A stretch of 64,000 bases of DNA, from assembly GCF_900604485.1 (NCBI RefSeq), contig NZ_UWOP01000001.1:1163501-1227500 (forward strand), written 5' to 3'. The notes below the pieces were generated by a model. It ran no database searches. It was not told where the DNA came from and saw nothing but the letters and a program-made list of their open reading frames with translations. The first letter of the stretch is position 1. Each line of letters begins with the position of its first letter. The DNA is from Enterococcus mediterraneensis. GTDB lineage: Bacteria > Bacillota > Bacilli > Lactobacillales > Enterococcaceae. The translations under genes and the position numbers were made by a program. Positions 44,379 through 53,605 of this stretch are shown in pieces.

Positions 44379-45836
44379 TTATAATACTTTATTCAAATGA
44401 TCCAATGCTTTTTCTTTCCCTAACAATTCAATGGTATTAGGCAGTTCAGGACCGTGCATTTGTCCAGAAACTGCGACACGGATCGGCATGAACAGATTCT
44501 TGCCTTTGATGCCCGTTTCTTTTTGGACTTCTTTGATGGCTGCTTTGACACTTGGCGCGTCTACGACTTCCATAGCTTCCAATTTTGCTTTGAAGGCTTG
44601 CAAGACAGTCGGAACTGTTTCACCGGCCAAGACTTCTTTTTCCGCATCGTCCAAGACTGGATGTTCATTGAAGAACAATTGGGAAACTTCCAAGATTTCA
44701 GCAGCGTAACTCATTTGCGGTTGATACAAGGAAACAAGTTTTTTGACCCAAGCCATTTTTTCTTCATCTGGTTGCGCATCTACCAATCCTTCTTTTACAA
44801 GATAAGGCAGGCACATTTCTGTCAATACATCCAGATCCATTTCTTTGATGTAGTGGTTATTGACCCATTCTAGTTTTTTCGCGTCAAAAGCCGCTGGTGA
44901 TTTGCTCAAACGGTTGGCATCGAAGATCTCGATCAATTCTTTTTGAGAAAAGATTTCTTCTTCTCCTACCGGTGACCAGCCCAATAAAGCGATAAAGTTG
45001 AACATCGCTTCTGGCAGATAGCCTAATTCTCGGTATTGTTCGATGAATTGCAGGATCGATTCGTCCCGTTTGCTCAATTTCTTACCGGTTTCGCTGTTGA
45101 TGATCAATGTCATGTGTCCGAATTGCGGCGGTGTCCAGCCGAATGCTTCGTAGATCATCAATTGTTTTGGCGTATTGGCGATATGATCGTCTCCCCGCAA
45201 GACGTGAGTGATCTTCATCAAATGATCATCTACCGCTACGGCAAAGTTATACGTTGGCATACCATCGCGTTTTTGGATGACAAAATCGCCGCCGACATTG
45301 TCAGATTCGAACACGATATCGCCTTTGACCATATCATGGAATTTGTATTCAGTATTTTTAGGAACGCGGAAACGGATTACTGCTTCCATCCCTTGCGCTT
45401 CTTTTTCTGCTTGTTCTTCTGGTGTCAAGAAGGCGCATTTTCCGCCGTAATGAGGCATTTCACCACGTGCTCGTTGTGCTTCCCGTTCTGCTTCTAATTC
45501 TTCTTCGGTACAGTAGCATTTATACGCTCGATTGCTGGCCAATAATTGATCAATCAGCGGTTGATAGATATCTTTACGTTCTGATTGGCGGTAAGGACCG
45601 TATTCCCCCGGATTTTGCGGAGACTCATCCCAGTCCATCCCTAACCACGCCAAATTTTCCAACTGGCTTTTTTCGCCATCGGTAATGTTGCGTTTTTGGT
45701 CAGTGTCTTCAATGCGAATGATAAATTCGCCATCATTGTGACGGGCAAACAAATAGTTGAATAAAGCTGTCCGCGCGTTTCCAATGTGTAGATGTCCTGT
45801 GGGACTTGGTGCATAACGTACACGTACTTTTGTCAT
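44379..45836 (-). CDS. gltX: Glutamyl-tRNA synthetase
   Basis: A 485-residue class I synthetase with HIGH box [15 protein letters not shown], zinc-like segment around [15 protein letters not shown], and KMSKS form KLSKRDES. It charges tRNA-Glu and, with the amidotransferase, tRNA-Gln in these bacteria. The ATG at 45836 follows GGAAGAGGAAG. It lies between a structured RNA element and the Cys T-box. Confidence 0.97.
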   Translation of the reverse strand: MTKVRVRYAPSPTGHLHIGNARTALFNYLFARHNDGEFIIRIEDTDQKRNITDGEKSQLENLAWLGMDWDESPQNPGEYGPYRQSERKDIYQPLIDQLLASNRAYKCYCTEEELEAEREAQRARGEMPHYGGKCAFLTPEEQAEKEAQGMEAVIRFRVPKNTEYKFHDMVKGDIVFESDNVGGDFVIQKRDGMPTYNFAVAVDDHLMKITHVLRGDDHIANTPKQLMIYEAFGWTPPQFGHMTLIINSETGKKLSKRDESILQFIEQYRELGYLPEAMFNFIALLGWSPVGEEEIFSQKELIEIFDANRLSKSPAAFDAKKLEWVNNHYIKEMDLDVLTEMCLPYLVKEGLVDAQPDEEKMAWVKKLVSLYQPQMSYAAEILEVSQLFFNEHPVLDDAEKEVLAGETVPTVLQAFKAKLEAMEVVDAPSVKAAIKEVQKETGIKGKNLFMPIRVAVSGQMHGPELPNTIELLGKEKALDHLNKVL

Positions 45837-45971
45837 TTTCTTCCTCTTCCTTTGATGTCGTTTTGCAAACAATGTTCGTTCGCTGTTTTTTCAGTTATTT
45901 CAAATGAAAACAACTCAAAAATACAATCCTTCAGTTAGAATTGTACAATCAATACCGCGAATAGTAAAGTA

Positions 45972-46074
45972 GGGACTATAACATAAGTGATGCGTGATCA
46001 AAGATCTTACTGATAGATAGAACAAATATCTGTTCGCACCTTCAGCTTTGTACGCCTGCTTATATCATAGTCCC
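45972..46074 (-). ncRNA. Long stem-loop element between yacL and gltX
   Basis: Arms 46059-46074 and 45972-45987 form 16 continuous pairs in minus-strand RNA, two of them G-U; the plus-strand RNA would have two A-C mismatches instead. Inside are GAACA/TGTTC (46019-46035) and GATC-AAA-GATC (about 45997-46007) hairpins, giving a multibranch fold. No T-run follows, so it is not a normal terminator. Function unknown. Confidence 0.5.
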
Positions 46075-46089
46075 CTAAGAGCCCGCCTT

Positions 46090-47223
46090 TTACGCGTGGG
46101 CTTCTTTTTTGTCTTTGTTATCAATGCCTCGTCCCGAGTGGGCTGGTTTTGCGAAGATCATCCGTCCTGCCGCAGTCTGCAACGCGCTGGTCACGATGAC
46201 TTTGATTCGTTCATTCATGTAATGTTGACCATCTTCCACGACGACCATCGTACCGTCATCCAGATAAGCAACCCCTTGCTGACGTTCCGTCCCGGCTTTC
46301 ACTACCAAGACTTCCATGCCTTCTCCAGGGATCACCACTGGTTTAACGGCATTCGCCAACTCGTTGATGTTCAGTACCGGTACATTTTGGAACTCCGATA
46401 CTTTGTTGAGGTTGTAGTCATTTGTTACGACTACCCCATCCAATAATTTTGCCAATTTGATCAGCTTGCTGTCTACTTCAGTGATTTCTTCAAAATCACC
46501 ATCGTACATTTCAACAGAGATGCCGTCTTCTTTTTGCAATGCGTTCAGGATATCCAATCCGCGACGTCCCCGCACCCGTTTCAAACTATCTCCGGAATCG
46601 GCGATATACTGCAACTCGTAAAGAACGAAATTAGGGATCAGGATCGTACCTTCCAGAAAACCGGTCTTGGCGATATCATAGATCCGTCCGTCGATGATCA
46701 CGCTGGTGTCTAAGATCTTATAGCGGCGAAAATGATCTTCGGCTTTACGCTCTAAGACCTGTTCGCTGGACTCGGTTTTTTTATTTTTTGTCGCAAAGAT
46801 TTTTTTCCATTCATCGATCCGAGTCGTACCGATACGAAATCCCAGATAGCCGCACAAGATCATTAAAATGATCGGCACGACACTGTTGATGAAAGGGATC
46901 TGGATATTATACAGCGCCATCGAAATGATCACGCTGATCGTCAAGCCAATGATCGCTCCTACCGCTCCGAATAATAGATAGGTCAAGCTGAGCTCGCTTA
47001 ATTTTTCCTCGATTTTTTTGATACCGGCTGCCACATGTTTAGCCAACACTAATGAGAATAAAAAGAAAATAAGGGCACCTAACAAACTGTTGGTAAACGG
47101 ATTATTCAGCCATTGATTGCTATACTGATCGATCGCCCGCCAAGCCAATGGAAAAAGCGAAATTCCCAGACTAGCTCCGGCAACGACCATTAAAATCATA
47201 ATAACGCGTTTTTGCATGGTCAT
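46090..47223 (-). CDS. yacL: PIN/TRAM membrane protein YacL
   Basis: A 377-residue protein with four N-terminal membrane segments (about 5-140), a PIN nuclease domain (ILDTSVIIDGRIYDIAKTGFL, then IPNFVLYELQYIADS) with metal-binding acids, and a TRAM domain at the C-terminus. The family is widespread in Firmicutes; a role as a membrane ribonuclease is inferred from the domains. In many Firmicutes it lies beside radA, as here. Confidence 0.9.
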   Translation of the reverse strand: MTMQKRVIMILMVVAGASLGISLFPLAWRAIDQYSNQWLNNPFTNSLLGALIFFLFSLVLAKHVAAGIKKIEEKLSELSLTYLLFGAVGAIIGLTISVIISMALYNIQIPFINSVVPIILMILCGYLGFRIGTTRIDEWKKIFATKNKKTESSEQVLERKAEDHFRRYKILDTSVIIDGRIYDIAKTGFLEGTILIPNFVLYELQYIADSGDSLKRVRGRRGLDILNALQKEDGISVEMYDGDFEEITEVDSKLIKLAKLLDGVVVTNDYNLNKVSEFQNVPVLNINELANAVKPVVIPGEGMEVLVVKAGTERQQGVAYLDDGTMVVVEDGQHYMNERIKVIVTSALQTAAGRMIFAKPAHSGRGIDNKDKKEAHA

Positions 47224-47245
47224 TCCTCCTGTTTTTATTTTAAGA

Positions 47246-47277
47246 AAGGAAAACGCGGAATGTGCCGCTTTTTCCTC
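47246..47277 (-). terminator. Weak hairpin between radA and yacL
   Basis: AGGAAAAAGCGG/CCGCGTTTTCCT, 11 of 12 pairs, but followed only by TTCTTAAAATAAAA. It may attenuate or process the message rather than end it. Confidence 0.45.
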
Positions 47278-47298
47278 TCATGATTTGTTTCATTAAGA

Positions 47299-48669
47299 TC
47301 AACGGAAAACTTTTTTTAGGGTTTCCGCTAATGTCGTCACGCCGACGACTTCGATCCCTTTTGGCGGCTGCCAACCCGCCAGATTGTTTTTTGGCAGATA
47401 GACTTTGGTGAATCCTAATTTTTGGACTTCTTTGACCCGCTGTTCGATGGCGTTGACGCGGCGGATCTCACCGGTCAAACCGATCTCGCCGATGAAACAT
47501 TCCGTCGGGCTGGTCCCTTTTTCTTTATAACTGGACGCAATGCTGACTGCGATCGCTAAATCGATCGCCGGTTCATTCAATTTGACACCGCCGGCTGCTT
47601 TCAAGTACGCATCTTGGTTTTGCAAAAGCAATCCCGCGCGTTTTTCCAAAACAGCCATGATCAGTGAGACCCGATTGAAATCCAGACCGGTGGTAGTCCG
47701 TTTCGCGTTACCGAACATCGTCGGTGTGACTAATGCTTGGATCTCTACTAATATCGGACGACTGCCTTCCATTGCCACCACGATCGCCGATCCGGTGGCG
47801 CCTTCCAAGCGCTCTTCCAAAAAGACTTGTGAGGGGTTGGCGACTTCATGCAGCCCGTTTTCGTGCATCTCGAAGATCCCGATCTCGTTGGTTGATCCAA
47901 AGCGGTTTTTCACCGCCCGCAAAATTCGAAAACTGTGGTGCTTCTCGCCTTCAAAATACAGCACGGTATCTACCATATGCTCCAGCATCCGCGGTCCGGC
48001 GATGGAGCCTTCTTTGGTAACGTGGCCTACGATGAAGATGGCGATGCCGTTGGTTTTGGCGATCTTCAGCAATTCCGCGGTGGTCTCCCGCACTTGGCTG
48101 ACACTGCCGGCAACACTGGTGATATCCGGTTGTGTCATTGTCTGGATCGAGTCGATGATCACGTAATCAGGACGGATATTTTCGATGGCACGGCTGATTT
48201 CCTGCATATCGGTTTCTGCATACAGATAAAATTCCGTATCGATAGAACCTAACCGCTGTGCCCGCATCTTGATCTGTTCGGCACTTTCTTCGCCGGAAAC
48301 ATACAAGACCTTGCCGCCGATCTCCGCCAACTGCTGAGAAACCTGCAGCAGCAGTGTCGACTTCCCGATCCCGGGATCGCCGCCGATCAGTACCAACGAG
48401 CCGGGAACAACGCCGCCTCCCAGCACGCGATTTAATTCCGCAAGTTTGGTTTCTACCCGCGGTTCTCGTTTTGGCACGACATCCGCGATTTTAGTAGGCT
48501 GCATTTTTTGACCGGTGATCGTGGTTCGGACACGACGATCGGTCGTATCTTGGATGATCTCTTCAGTCATTGAGTTCCAACTGCCGCAATTGGGACATTT
48601 TCCTAAATATCTTGGGGAAACATAGCCGCAATTTTGGCAGACAAATTGTGCTTTAGGTTTTTTTGCCAT
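47299..48669 (-). CDS. radA: DNA repair/branch-migration ATPase RadA
   Basis: A 456-residue ATPase. The N-terminal zinc finger has [21 protein letters not shown], Walker A is [12 protein letters not shown], the KNRFG motif is [13 protein letters not shown], and the C-terminus is a Lon-like domain ([16 protein letters not shown]). It helps branch migration in recombination and natural transformation. GGGAGG precedes the ATG; 35 bases separate it from dut. Confidence 0.97.
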   Translation of the reverse strand: MAKKPKAQFVCQNCGYVSPRYLGKCPNCGSWNSMTEEIIQDTTDRRVRTTITGQKMQPTKIADVVPKREPRVETKLAELNRVLGGGVVPGSLVLIGGDPGIGKSTLLLQVSQQLAEIGGKVLYVSGEESAEQIKMRAQRLGSIDTEFYLYAETDMQEISRAIENIRPDYVIIDSIQTMTQPDITSVAGSVSQVRETTAELLKIAKTNGIAIFIVGHVTKEGSIAGPRMLEHMVDTVLYFEGEKHHSFRILRAVKNRFGSTNEIGIFEMHENGLHEVANPSQVFLEERLEGATGSAIVVAMEGSRPILVEIQALVTPTMFGNAKRTTTGLDFNRVSLIMAVLEKRAGLLLQNQDAYLKAAGGVKLNEPAIDLAIAVSIASSYKEKGTSPTECFIGEIGLTGEIRRVNAIEQRVKEVQKLGFTKVYLPKNNLAGWQPPKGIEVVGVTTLAETLKKVFR

Positions 48670-48704
48670 TTCTGCCTCCCGTATGGTTCATTCTAACATA
48701 GCTC

Positions 48705-49226
48705 TTACTGCTGGGGTTGATCTGAAGATCCAAAACCGCCTTGGCGTGCGGCATTCGTAACATCTTGATCCGCTTTTAAAAACGGCAGGAACAAGCCTTG
48801 TCCGATTCGTTCGCCTTTTTTGATGGTTACATCTGTCAGTCCAAAATTGATGAACTGGAACATGATATGTCCTTCATTATCTGGATTATTATAGTAATCG
48901 CTGTCGATGATCCCAACCCCGTTTGCTAAGATCAAGAAACGCTTCAGCGGATTGCTGGAACGGTTCGCCAGCTGCAAATATTCATCTTCTCCCATATAAG
49001 CTTTAATGCCGGTGGGTACTAAGACTGGTTTGATTTTTTTGTGGATCTGTTCTGAAGCTGTCAGCGTTTTGACAGCGTCAATGATCCCGGATTTCCAAAT
49101 ACTGGGGATCACTACCTCTTCGGCGGCTTCAAAGTCGTAGCCGGCCGCGTGATGGGTCGCCCGTTGCGGCAGCGTGATCGCTGCGTTTTGATAATCGGTG
49201 ATCACTTCAAAGCCTCTTTTTTTCAT
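48705..49226 (-). CDS. dut: dUTP diphosphatase
   Basis: A 173-residue trimeric-type dUTPase. Motif I AGYDFEAAE, motif II with NRSSNP, motif III NGVGIIDSDYYNN, motif IV KKGERIGQGLFLPF and motif V QGGFGSSDQ can be read in order. Insertions between I and II (about 40 residues) make it longer than the ~145-residue form. It hydrolyses dUTP to keep uracil out of DNA. AGGAGG precedes the ATG, and it heads the dut-radA-yacL-gltX operon. Confidence 0.93.
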   Translation of the reverse strand: MKKRGFEVITDYQNAAITLPQRATHHAAGYDFEAAEEVVIPSIWKSGIIDAVKTLTASEQIHKKIKPVLVPTGIKAYMGEDEYLQLANRSSNPLKRFLILANGVGIIDSDYYNNPDNEGHIMFQFINFGLTDVTIKKGERIGQGLFLPFLKADQDVTNAARQGGFGSSDQPQQ

Positions 49227-49452
49227 GGGTACCTCCTAAAAATTTCATAGATTAATTTTAACACAATTCGGTATATATTACGGGATTTCCGCCAATTATT
49301 CTGTAAATTTGCACATTTCCTTCAAGTTTTTTTTAGAAGTCGAAATTCATTGAAAAACTATCTCAGTACAAATGATTAGAGATGAAAAAAAAGTTAAAAA
49401 CAGGTACAATAGGAAAAACTATCGATATTTAAAAAAATCATGGAGTGAGAAC

Positions 49453-50268
49453 ATGCGGGAATTTTTAAAAGAGGTCCAACGAATCGTCGTTAAGATCGGG
49501 ACAAGTTCACTGATCTATCCAAACGGCAATATCAATCTGGCAGGCATCGATCAGCTGGCTTTTGTTTTGACTGATCTGCGCAACCAAGGAAAAGAAGTCG
49601 TCTTAGTTTCTTCCGGTGCAGTAGGTGTAGGAATGAATAAATTACATATCGGCCAACGACCGGCAGAGATCCCCAAACAACAAGCGATCGCCGCAGTGGG
49701 GCAAGCAGAATTGATGAACATTTATAATCAGCGCTTTTCGACATACAGCCAGCAGACCGCCCAAGTACTTCTGACTCGTGATATCGTGGAATATCCAGAA
49801 AGCCGCAAAAATGTGATCAACACACTGGAAGAGCTGTTGTTTATGGAAGTCATTCCAATCATCAATGAAAATGATACCGTAGCGGTTGATGAATTGGATC
49901 ATTTAACAAAATTCGGCGATAACGATCAGCTTTCTGCCATCGTCGCGCAAATTTTAAAAGCCGATCTGCTGATCATGCTTTCTGATATCGACGGATTTTA
50001 TTCAGAAAACCCTGCGGTGAATCCGCAAGCTGAACGGTACACAAGAATCACAGAAATCGATGAAAATTTGATGGCACAAGCAGGCGGCAGCGGCAGTTCA
50101 TTCGGTACCGGCGGCATGCACAGCAAGCTCAAAGCAGCTAAACGGATCTTAGCGAATGAACAGGCGATGATTTTGGCAAACGGCCGCAAACCGTCGATCA
50201 TTTTCGATCTTTTAGCAGGAAAAGAATACGGGACGCTTTTTGCACCTGAACAACTAGAGGAGGATTAA
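49453..50268 (+). CDS. proB: Glutamate 5-kinase
   Basis: A 271-residue kinase, first step of proline synthesis. Kinase motifs [41 protein letters not shown], and [19 protein letters not shown] are complete. It ends after the kinase domain, without the PUA domain of the E. coli enzyme, which is normal for many Firmicutes. The start at 49453 follows GGAGTGAG. It overlaps nothing; proA begins 1 base after the stop region. A TACAAT at 49405-49410 is a candidate -10. Confidence 0.96.
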   Translation: MREFLKEVQRIVVKIGTSSLIYPNGNINLAGIDQLAFVLTDLRNQGKEVVLVSSGAVGVGMNKLHIGQRPAEIPKQQAIAAVGQAELMNIYNQRFSTYSQQTAQVLLTRDIVEYPESRKNVINTLEELLFMEVIPIINENDTVAVDELDHLTKFGDNDQLSAIVAQILKADLLIMLSDIDGFYSENPAVNPQAERYTRITEIDENLMAQAGGSGSSFGTGGMHSKLKAAKRILANEQAMILANGRKPSIIFDLLAGKEYGTLFAPEQLEED

Positions 50269-50269
50269 C

Positions 50270-51514
50270 ATGACAGACTTAACGACTTTGGGGCGTCAAG
50301 CAAAAGACAGCGCCTATCATTTGGGTTTGATGGACACCTCAAGAAAAAATCAGCTTTTGACAGCGATGGCCGCCGCACTGGAAGAAAATACCGACAAAAT
50401 CATCGCCGCCAACGCTGAAGATCTCGCTCAAGCGCAGCAAAACGGCATCAAAGAAACGATGCAGGATCGTCTGCGATTGACTCCCGAACGAATCACCGCC
50501 ATGGCAGAAGGTTTGCGGCAGATCGTCCAATTGCCAGATCCTATCGGCGAAGTAGAAAAAATGTGGAAAAATACAGATGGACTGATGATCGGTCGGCAAA
50601 AAGTACCGCTGGGCGTCATCGGTATCATTTATGAATCTCGTCCAAATGTCACTACTGATGCAGCGGGTCTGTGTTTCAAAACAGGTAATGCAGTGATCCT
50701 GCGAGGCGGTAAAGAAGCATTTCATTCTAATCTCGCGTTGGTGCAGATTTTGCAAGACACATTGACAGAAAATCAAGAAGATCCTCACGCTATCCAATTC
50801 ATTGAAGATACTTCCCATGAAGTCGCCAACGAAATGATGCGGCTGACAGATTATTTAGATGTATTGATCCCTCGAGGCGGCGCAGGATTGATCCGCCGGG
50901 TCAAAGAGACTGCCACCGTACCTGTCATCGAGACCGGCACCGGCAACAATCATGTTTACGTAGACAAAGATGCGCAGATCGACATGGCGGTGAAAATCGT
51001 CCGCAACGCTAAAGTACAGCGCCCTTCTGTATGCAACGCCGCTGAAACGGTTTTAGTCCATCAAGACATTGCGGAAACGTTTTTAGCCGCTCTTGAAGCA
51101 GACCTTGCGCAACAAGTAGAGCTGCGGGCGGATGAACGCAGCATGACCTATTTGGATCAAGCGGTTCCTGCCCAAGAATCAGATTGGAAAACAGAATTTT
51201 TGGATTATACATTAGCTGTAAGAGTCGTGGACTCGCTAGAAGAAGCGATCGCCCACATCAATCGCTACAATACGAAACACTCAGAAGCTATCGTAACAGA
51301 CAACTACTTTGCTTCTCAGAAATTTTTGAAGGAAGTCGATGCGGCGGCAGTCTATGTCAATGCCTCTACCCGCTTTACTGACGGCTTCGTCTTTGGTTTC
51401 GGCGCGGAGATCGGCATCTCTACTCAAAAACTCCACGCTCGCGGGCCAATGGGATTGGAGGCATTGACCTCTACAAAATATATTATTTATGGCGATGGAC
51501 AGATCAGAGAATGA
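50270..51514 (+). CDS. proA: Glutamate-5-semialdehyde dehydrogenase
   Basis: A 414-residue NADPH-dependent enzyme that reduces glutamyl 5-phosphate. The catalytic Cys is in [16 protein letters not shown], and [15 protein letters not shown] and [14 protein letters not shown] are family motifs. It follows proB with AGAGGAGG before the ATG. No proC is in the window. Confidence 0.97.
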   Translation: MTDLTTLGRQAKDSAYHLGLMDTSRKNQLLTAMAAALEENTDKIIAANAEDLAQAQQNGIKETMQDRLRLTPERITAMAEGLRQIVQLPDPIGEVEKMWKNTDGLMIGRQKVPLGVIGIIYESRPNVTTDAAGLCFKTGNAVILRGGKEAFHSNLALVQILQDTLTENQEDPHAIQFIEDTSHEVANEMMRLTDYLDVLIPRGGAGLIRRVKETATVPVIETGTGNNHVYVDKDAQIDMAVKIVRNAKVQRPSVCNAAETVLVHQDIAETFLAALEADLAQQVELRADERSMTYLDQAVPAQESDWKTEFLDYTLAVRVVDSLEEAIAHINRYNTKHSEAIVTDNYFASQKFLKEVDAAAVYVNASTRFTDGFVFGFGAEIGISTQKLHARGPMGLEALTSTKYIIYGDGQIRE

Positions 51515-51516
51515 TC

Positions 51517-51602
51517 AAAAGGAGACCTCAAGTCTGAATCAGAAGTATGATTGATAGCGGATCTATCAAACTTCTGCTGGACTTTCAGGTCTCCTTTTTA
51601 AA
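51517..51602. terminator. Bidirectional terminator proA/GNAT
   Basis: AAAAGGAGACCT/AGGTCTCCTTTTT outer stem with an inner CAGAAG/CTTCTG and TTGATAG/CTATCAA. Confidence 0.85.
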
Positions 51603-52023
51603 TTGTTTTTTTCAAGCTTTGACAAGGTACGCCGTCTTCCAGATAGACTTCTCCATAAGGCACATACCCCAATTTTTGATAGAATGGTAATGCCGTCAAA
51701 TCAGCGTGGATGACGACTTTTTTTAATCCCTGCGCCTTGGCATGGTCTTCCAAAGCATAAATGATCTTGCTGCCTAGATGCTGACCGCGATATTCCGGCA
51801 ATGTGGCGATCCGAGTCATACGTGCGGCATCTTCTTCTTGTAAAAACCGCCCGGTAGAAACCGGTTTGTTGTCGTCATAAAGAACGGCATAAACTGTCTC
51901 ATCCAGATCATTGTCATCAAATTCTTCTTCCAGCGGGATCTTTTGTTCCAATACAAAAACCTGCATCCGAATAAAACAGCTGGCGGCACGCTGCCATCGT
52001 TGTTTTCCTACAACTAATTTCAT
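51598..52023 (-). CDS. GNAT family N-acetyltransferase
   Basis: A 141-residue acetyltransferase: VFVLEQKIPLEEEFDDNDLDE near the start, the acetyl-CoA loop LPEYRGQHLGSKIIYALE, and HADLTALPFYQKLGYVPYGE. It is similar in pattern to the ElaA-like protein at 38856 but not a recent copy. The substrate is unknown. It is monocistronic. Confidence 0.88.
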   Translation of the reverse strand: MKLVVGKQRWQRAASCFIRMQVFVLEQKIPLEEEFDDNDLDETVYAVLYDDNKPVSTGRFLQEEDAARMTRIATLPEYRGQHLGSKIIYALEDHAKAQGLKKVVIHADLTALPFYQKLGYVPYGEVYLEDGVPCQSLKKTI

Positions 52024-52158
52024 TTTCCTGCCTCCTCATAGTTCTTTTTCTTATCATACCAAAGTCTGACAAATCCCGGTATCAGAATACTTCCCCAGAC
52101 CGATGGCAGAGCCGGCCTTTTTTGTTATGCTTAAAAAAAAGGAAACGAGGAGAATACC

Positions 52159-52344
52159 ATGAATAACCAATCCACACTTTATAAAGTTTTAGCATTTGTC
52201 GGCTTTTTAGTCATTGCCAGTTTTTTATTAAAAATTGTTTTAGGTCTTGCCGGTTCCCTTATCTGGCTAGTTTTCAAATTCGGGATTCCTTTGGCCATCA
52301 TTTACTTTGTTGTCCGTTGGTTGTCTGATCGCAAGCGCAACTAG
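52159..52344 (+). CDS. Small membrane protein, unknown
   Basis: A 61-residue protein with two hydrophobic segments (LAFVGFLVIASFLLKIVLGL and LIWLVFKFGIPLAIIYFVV) and a basic end (RWLSDRKRN). GAGGAG precedes the ATG and a terminator follows, so it looks real. I do not recognise a named family. A membrane-stress or assembly role would be a guess. Confidence 0.7.
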   Translation: MNNQSTLYKVLAFVGFLVIASFLLKIVLGLAGSLIWLVFKFGIPLAIIYFVVRWLSDRKRN

Positions 52345-52362
52345 GTTAGTGGATCTAATATA

Positions 52363-52412
52363 CAAAAAAACTAGGACACACAGCAACAGCTGCGGTTCCT
52401 AGTTTTTTATTA
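52363..52412. terminator. Bidirectional terminator
   Basis: AAAAAACTAGGA/TCCTAGTTTTTT stem (52365-52376, 52398-52408) with flanking A/T runs. Confidence 0.85.
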
Positions 52413-53231
52413 TCCCAACGCCACATCTAACATCATCATCACTACAAATCCCAACATCGTTCCAAAAACAGCGAAATGCCGCTTACTGGAAGTAGTTTGT
52501 TGGGCTTCTGGGATCAACTCTTCCACGACGACATAGATCATCGCTCCTGCCGCAAACGCCAAGGCGTAAGGCAAGATCGGGGTCACCCGCGTAACTAGCA
52601 ACGCGCCGATCACTCCAGAGATCGGTTCCACGATCCCTGATGCTTGTCCATAAAGAAACGATTTGCGGCGGCTCAGTCCTTCTTGTCTTAAAGGAATCGA
52701 AACAGCCGCGCCTTCCGGGAAGTTTTGGATACCGATCCCTATCGCTACCGAGATCGCCGCCAGCACGGCAGCCCGTGGATCAGGCGCACTGGCTGCGGCA
52801 CCAAAGGCTACACCCACCGCTAAACCTTCCGGAATATTATGCAATGTGATAGAAAAAACCAGCAAGATCGTACGTTTCAAGTGACTGGGCAGACCTTCTT
52901 TTTCTTTATTGGGTCCAAAATGGACGTGGGGGATCGTTTTGTCCGCCAGATACAGGAACAATCCTCCCAACGCAAAGCCGACGCTGACAACCAGCCAAGG
53001 GATGTCGCCATTTTCTTCCGCGCGGCTGATAGCAGGGTCTAAAAGTGACCAAAAGCTGGCTGCGATCATGATCCCTGATGCGAATCCCAGCATCAGATTC
53101 AAGATATCTCGCTTGATATTTTTGAAGAAAAAGACCAATGCAGCCCCTAAAGCTGTCATAAAATAAGTAAATCCAGTACCGACCAATACCTGTTGCCAAG
53201 CATCCAAACTCATTATCCAATCAATCATCAA
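52410..53231 (-). CDS. ZIP family divalent metal transporter
   Basis: A 273-residue carrier with eight membrane segments. Metal-binding motifs are in TM4 (TLHNIPEGLAVGVAFG) and TM5 (GIQNFPEGAAVSIPL). A short loop carries PHVHFGPNKEKEG. It likely takes up zinc or manganese. No Zur-like box is seen upstream, unlike adcA. The start at 53231 (MMIDWIM) could also be one codon later. Confidence 0.92.
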   Translation of the reverse strand: MMIDWIMSLDAWQQVLVGTGFTYFMTALGAALVFFFKNIKRDILNLMLGFASGIMIAASFWSLLDPAISRAEENGDIPWLVVSVGFALGGLFLYLADKTIPHVHFGPNKEKEGLPSHLKRTILLVFSITLHNIPEGLAVGVAFGAAASAPDPRAAVLAAISVAIGIGIQNFPEGAAVSIPLRQEGLSRRKSFLYGQASGIVEPISGVIGALLVTRVTPILPYALAFAAGAMIYVVVEELIPEAQQTTSSKRHFAVFGTMLGFVVMMMLDVALG

Positions 53232-53605
53232 TTATCCTCCCATAACGCTTTTTTTCACTTTAACACAGCTCTTTCAGAGATACTAACGCTTTTGCTTCCA
53301 CAAAAAATGCGACGGATTTTATTCCATTTATCAGTTGTTTTTATAAAAAAAGCATAAGTTCTCTAATCAAATATTTTTCTATTATATAATTTTTATGGTA
53401 TACCTAATAAATTTATTTGTCAAAGTAAACTTGTGAAAACAAACGTCTTTTAATCGAAAGTGTTCGCTATTTTCTATTATAAAAAAATGAAATGATTCTT
53501 CTTTCTTTAGAATCTGTGAATTTCCTTAAAGTTTGTTGAAACTTCTATTTTTCCTCGTTATAATGCTAGGAGACTTGACAATAATATAAAAAGTGAGGAT
53601 TCCCA
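53232..53605 (+). promoter_or_regulatory. AT-rich gap with the ABC-F promoter
   Basis: A 370-base gap, very AT-rich. It contains TTGAAA (53536-53541), 17 bases, TATAAT (53559-53564), a strong plus-strand promoter for the ABC-F gene with a leader of about 35 bases. A stem that pairs with the ribosome site, as in drug-inducible ABC-F leaders, is not seen. Nothing else is supported. Confidence 0.6.

Noticed and set aside
47540-48166. A 208-codon open frame opposite radA
   Set aside because: No start signal and low-complexity translation; radA on the minus strand is certain.
53571-53600. TTGACA at 53575 as the ABC-F promoter
   Set aside because: No -10 lies 16-18 bases after it before the start codon; the TTGAAA/TATAAT pair just upstream is the better promoter.
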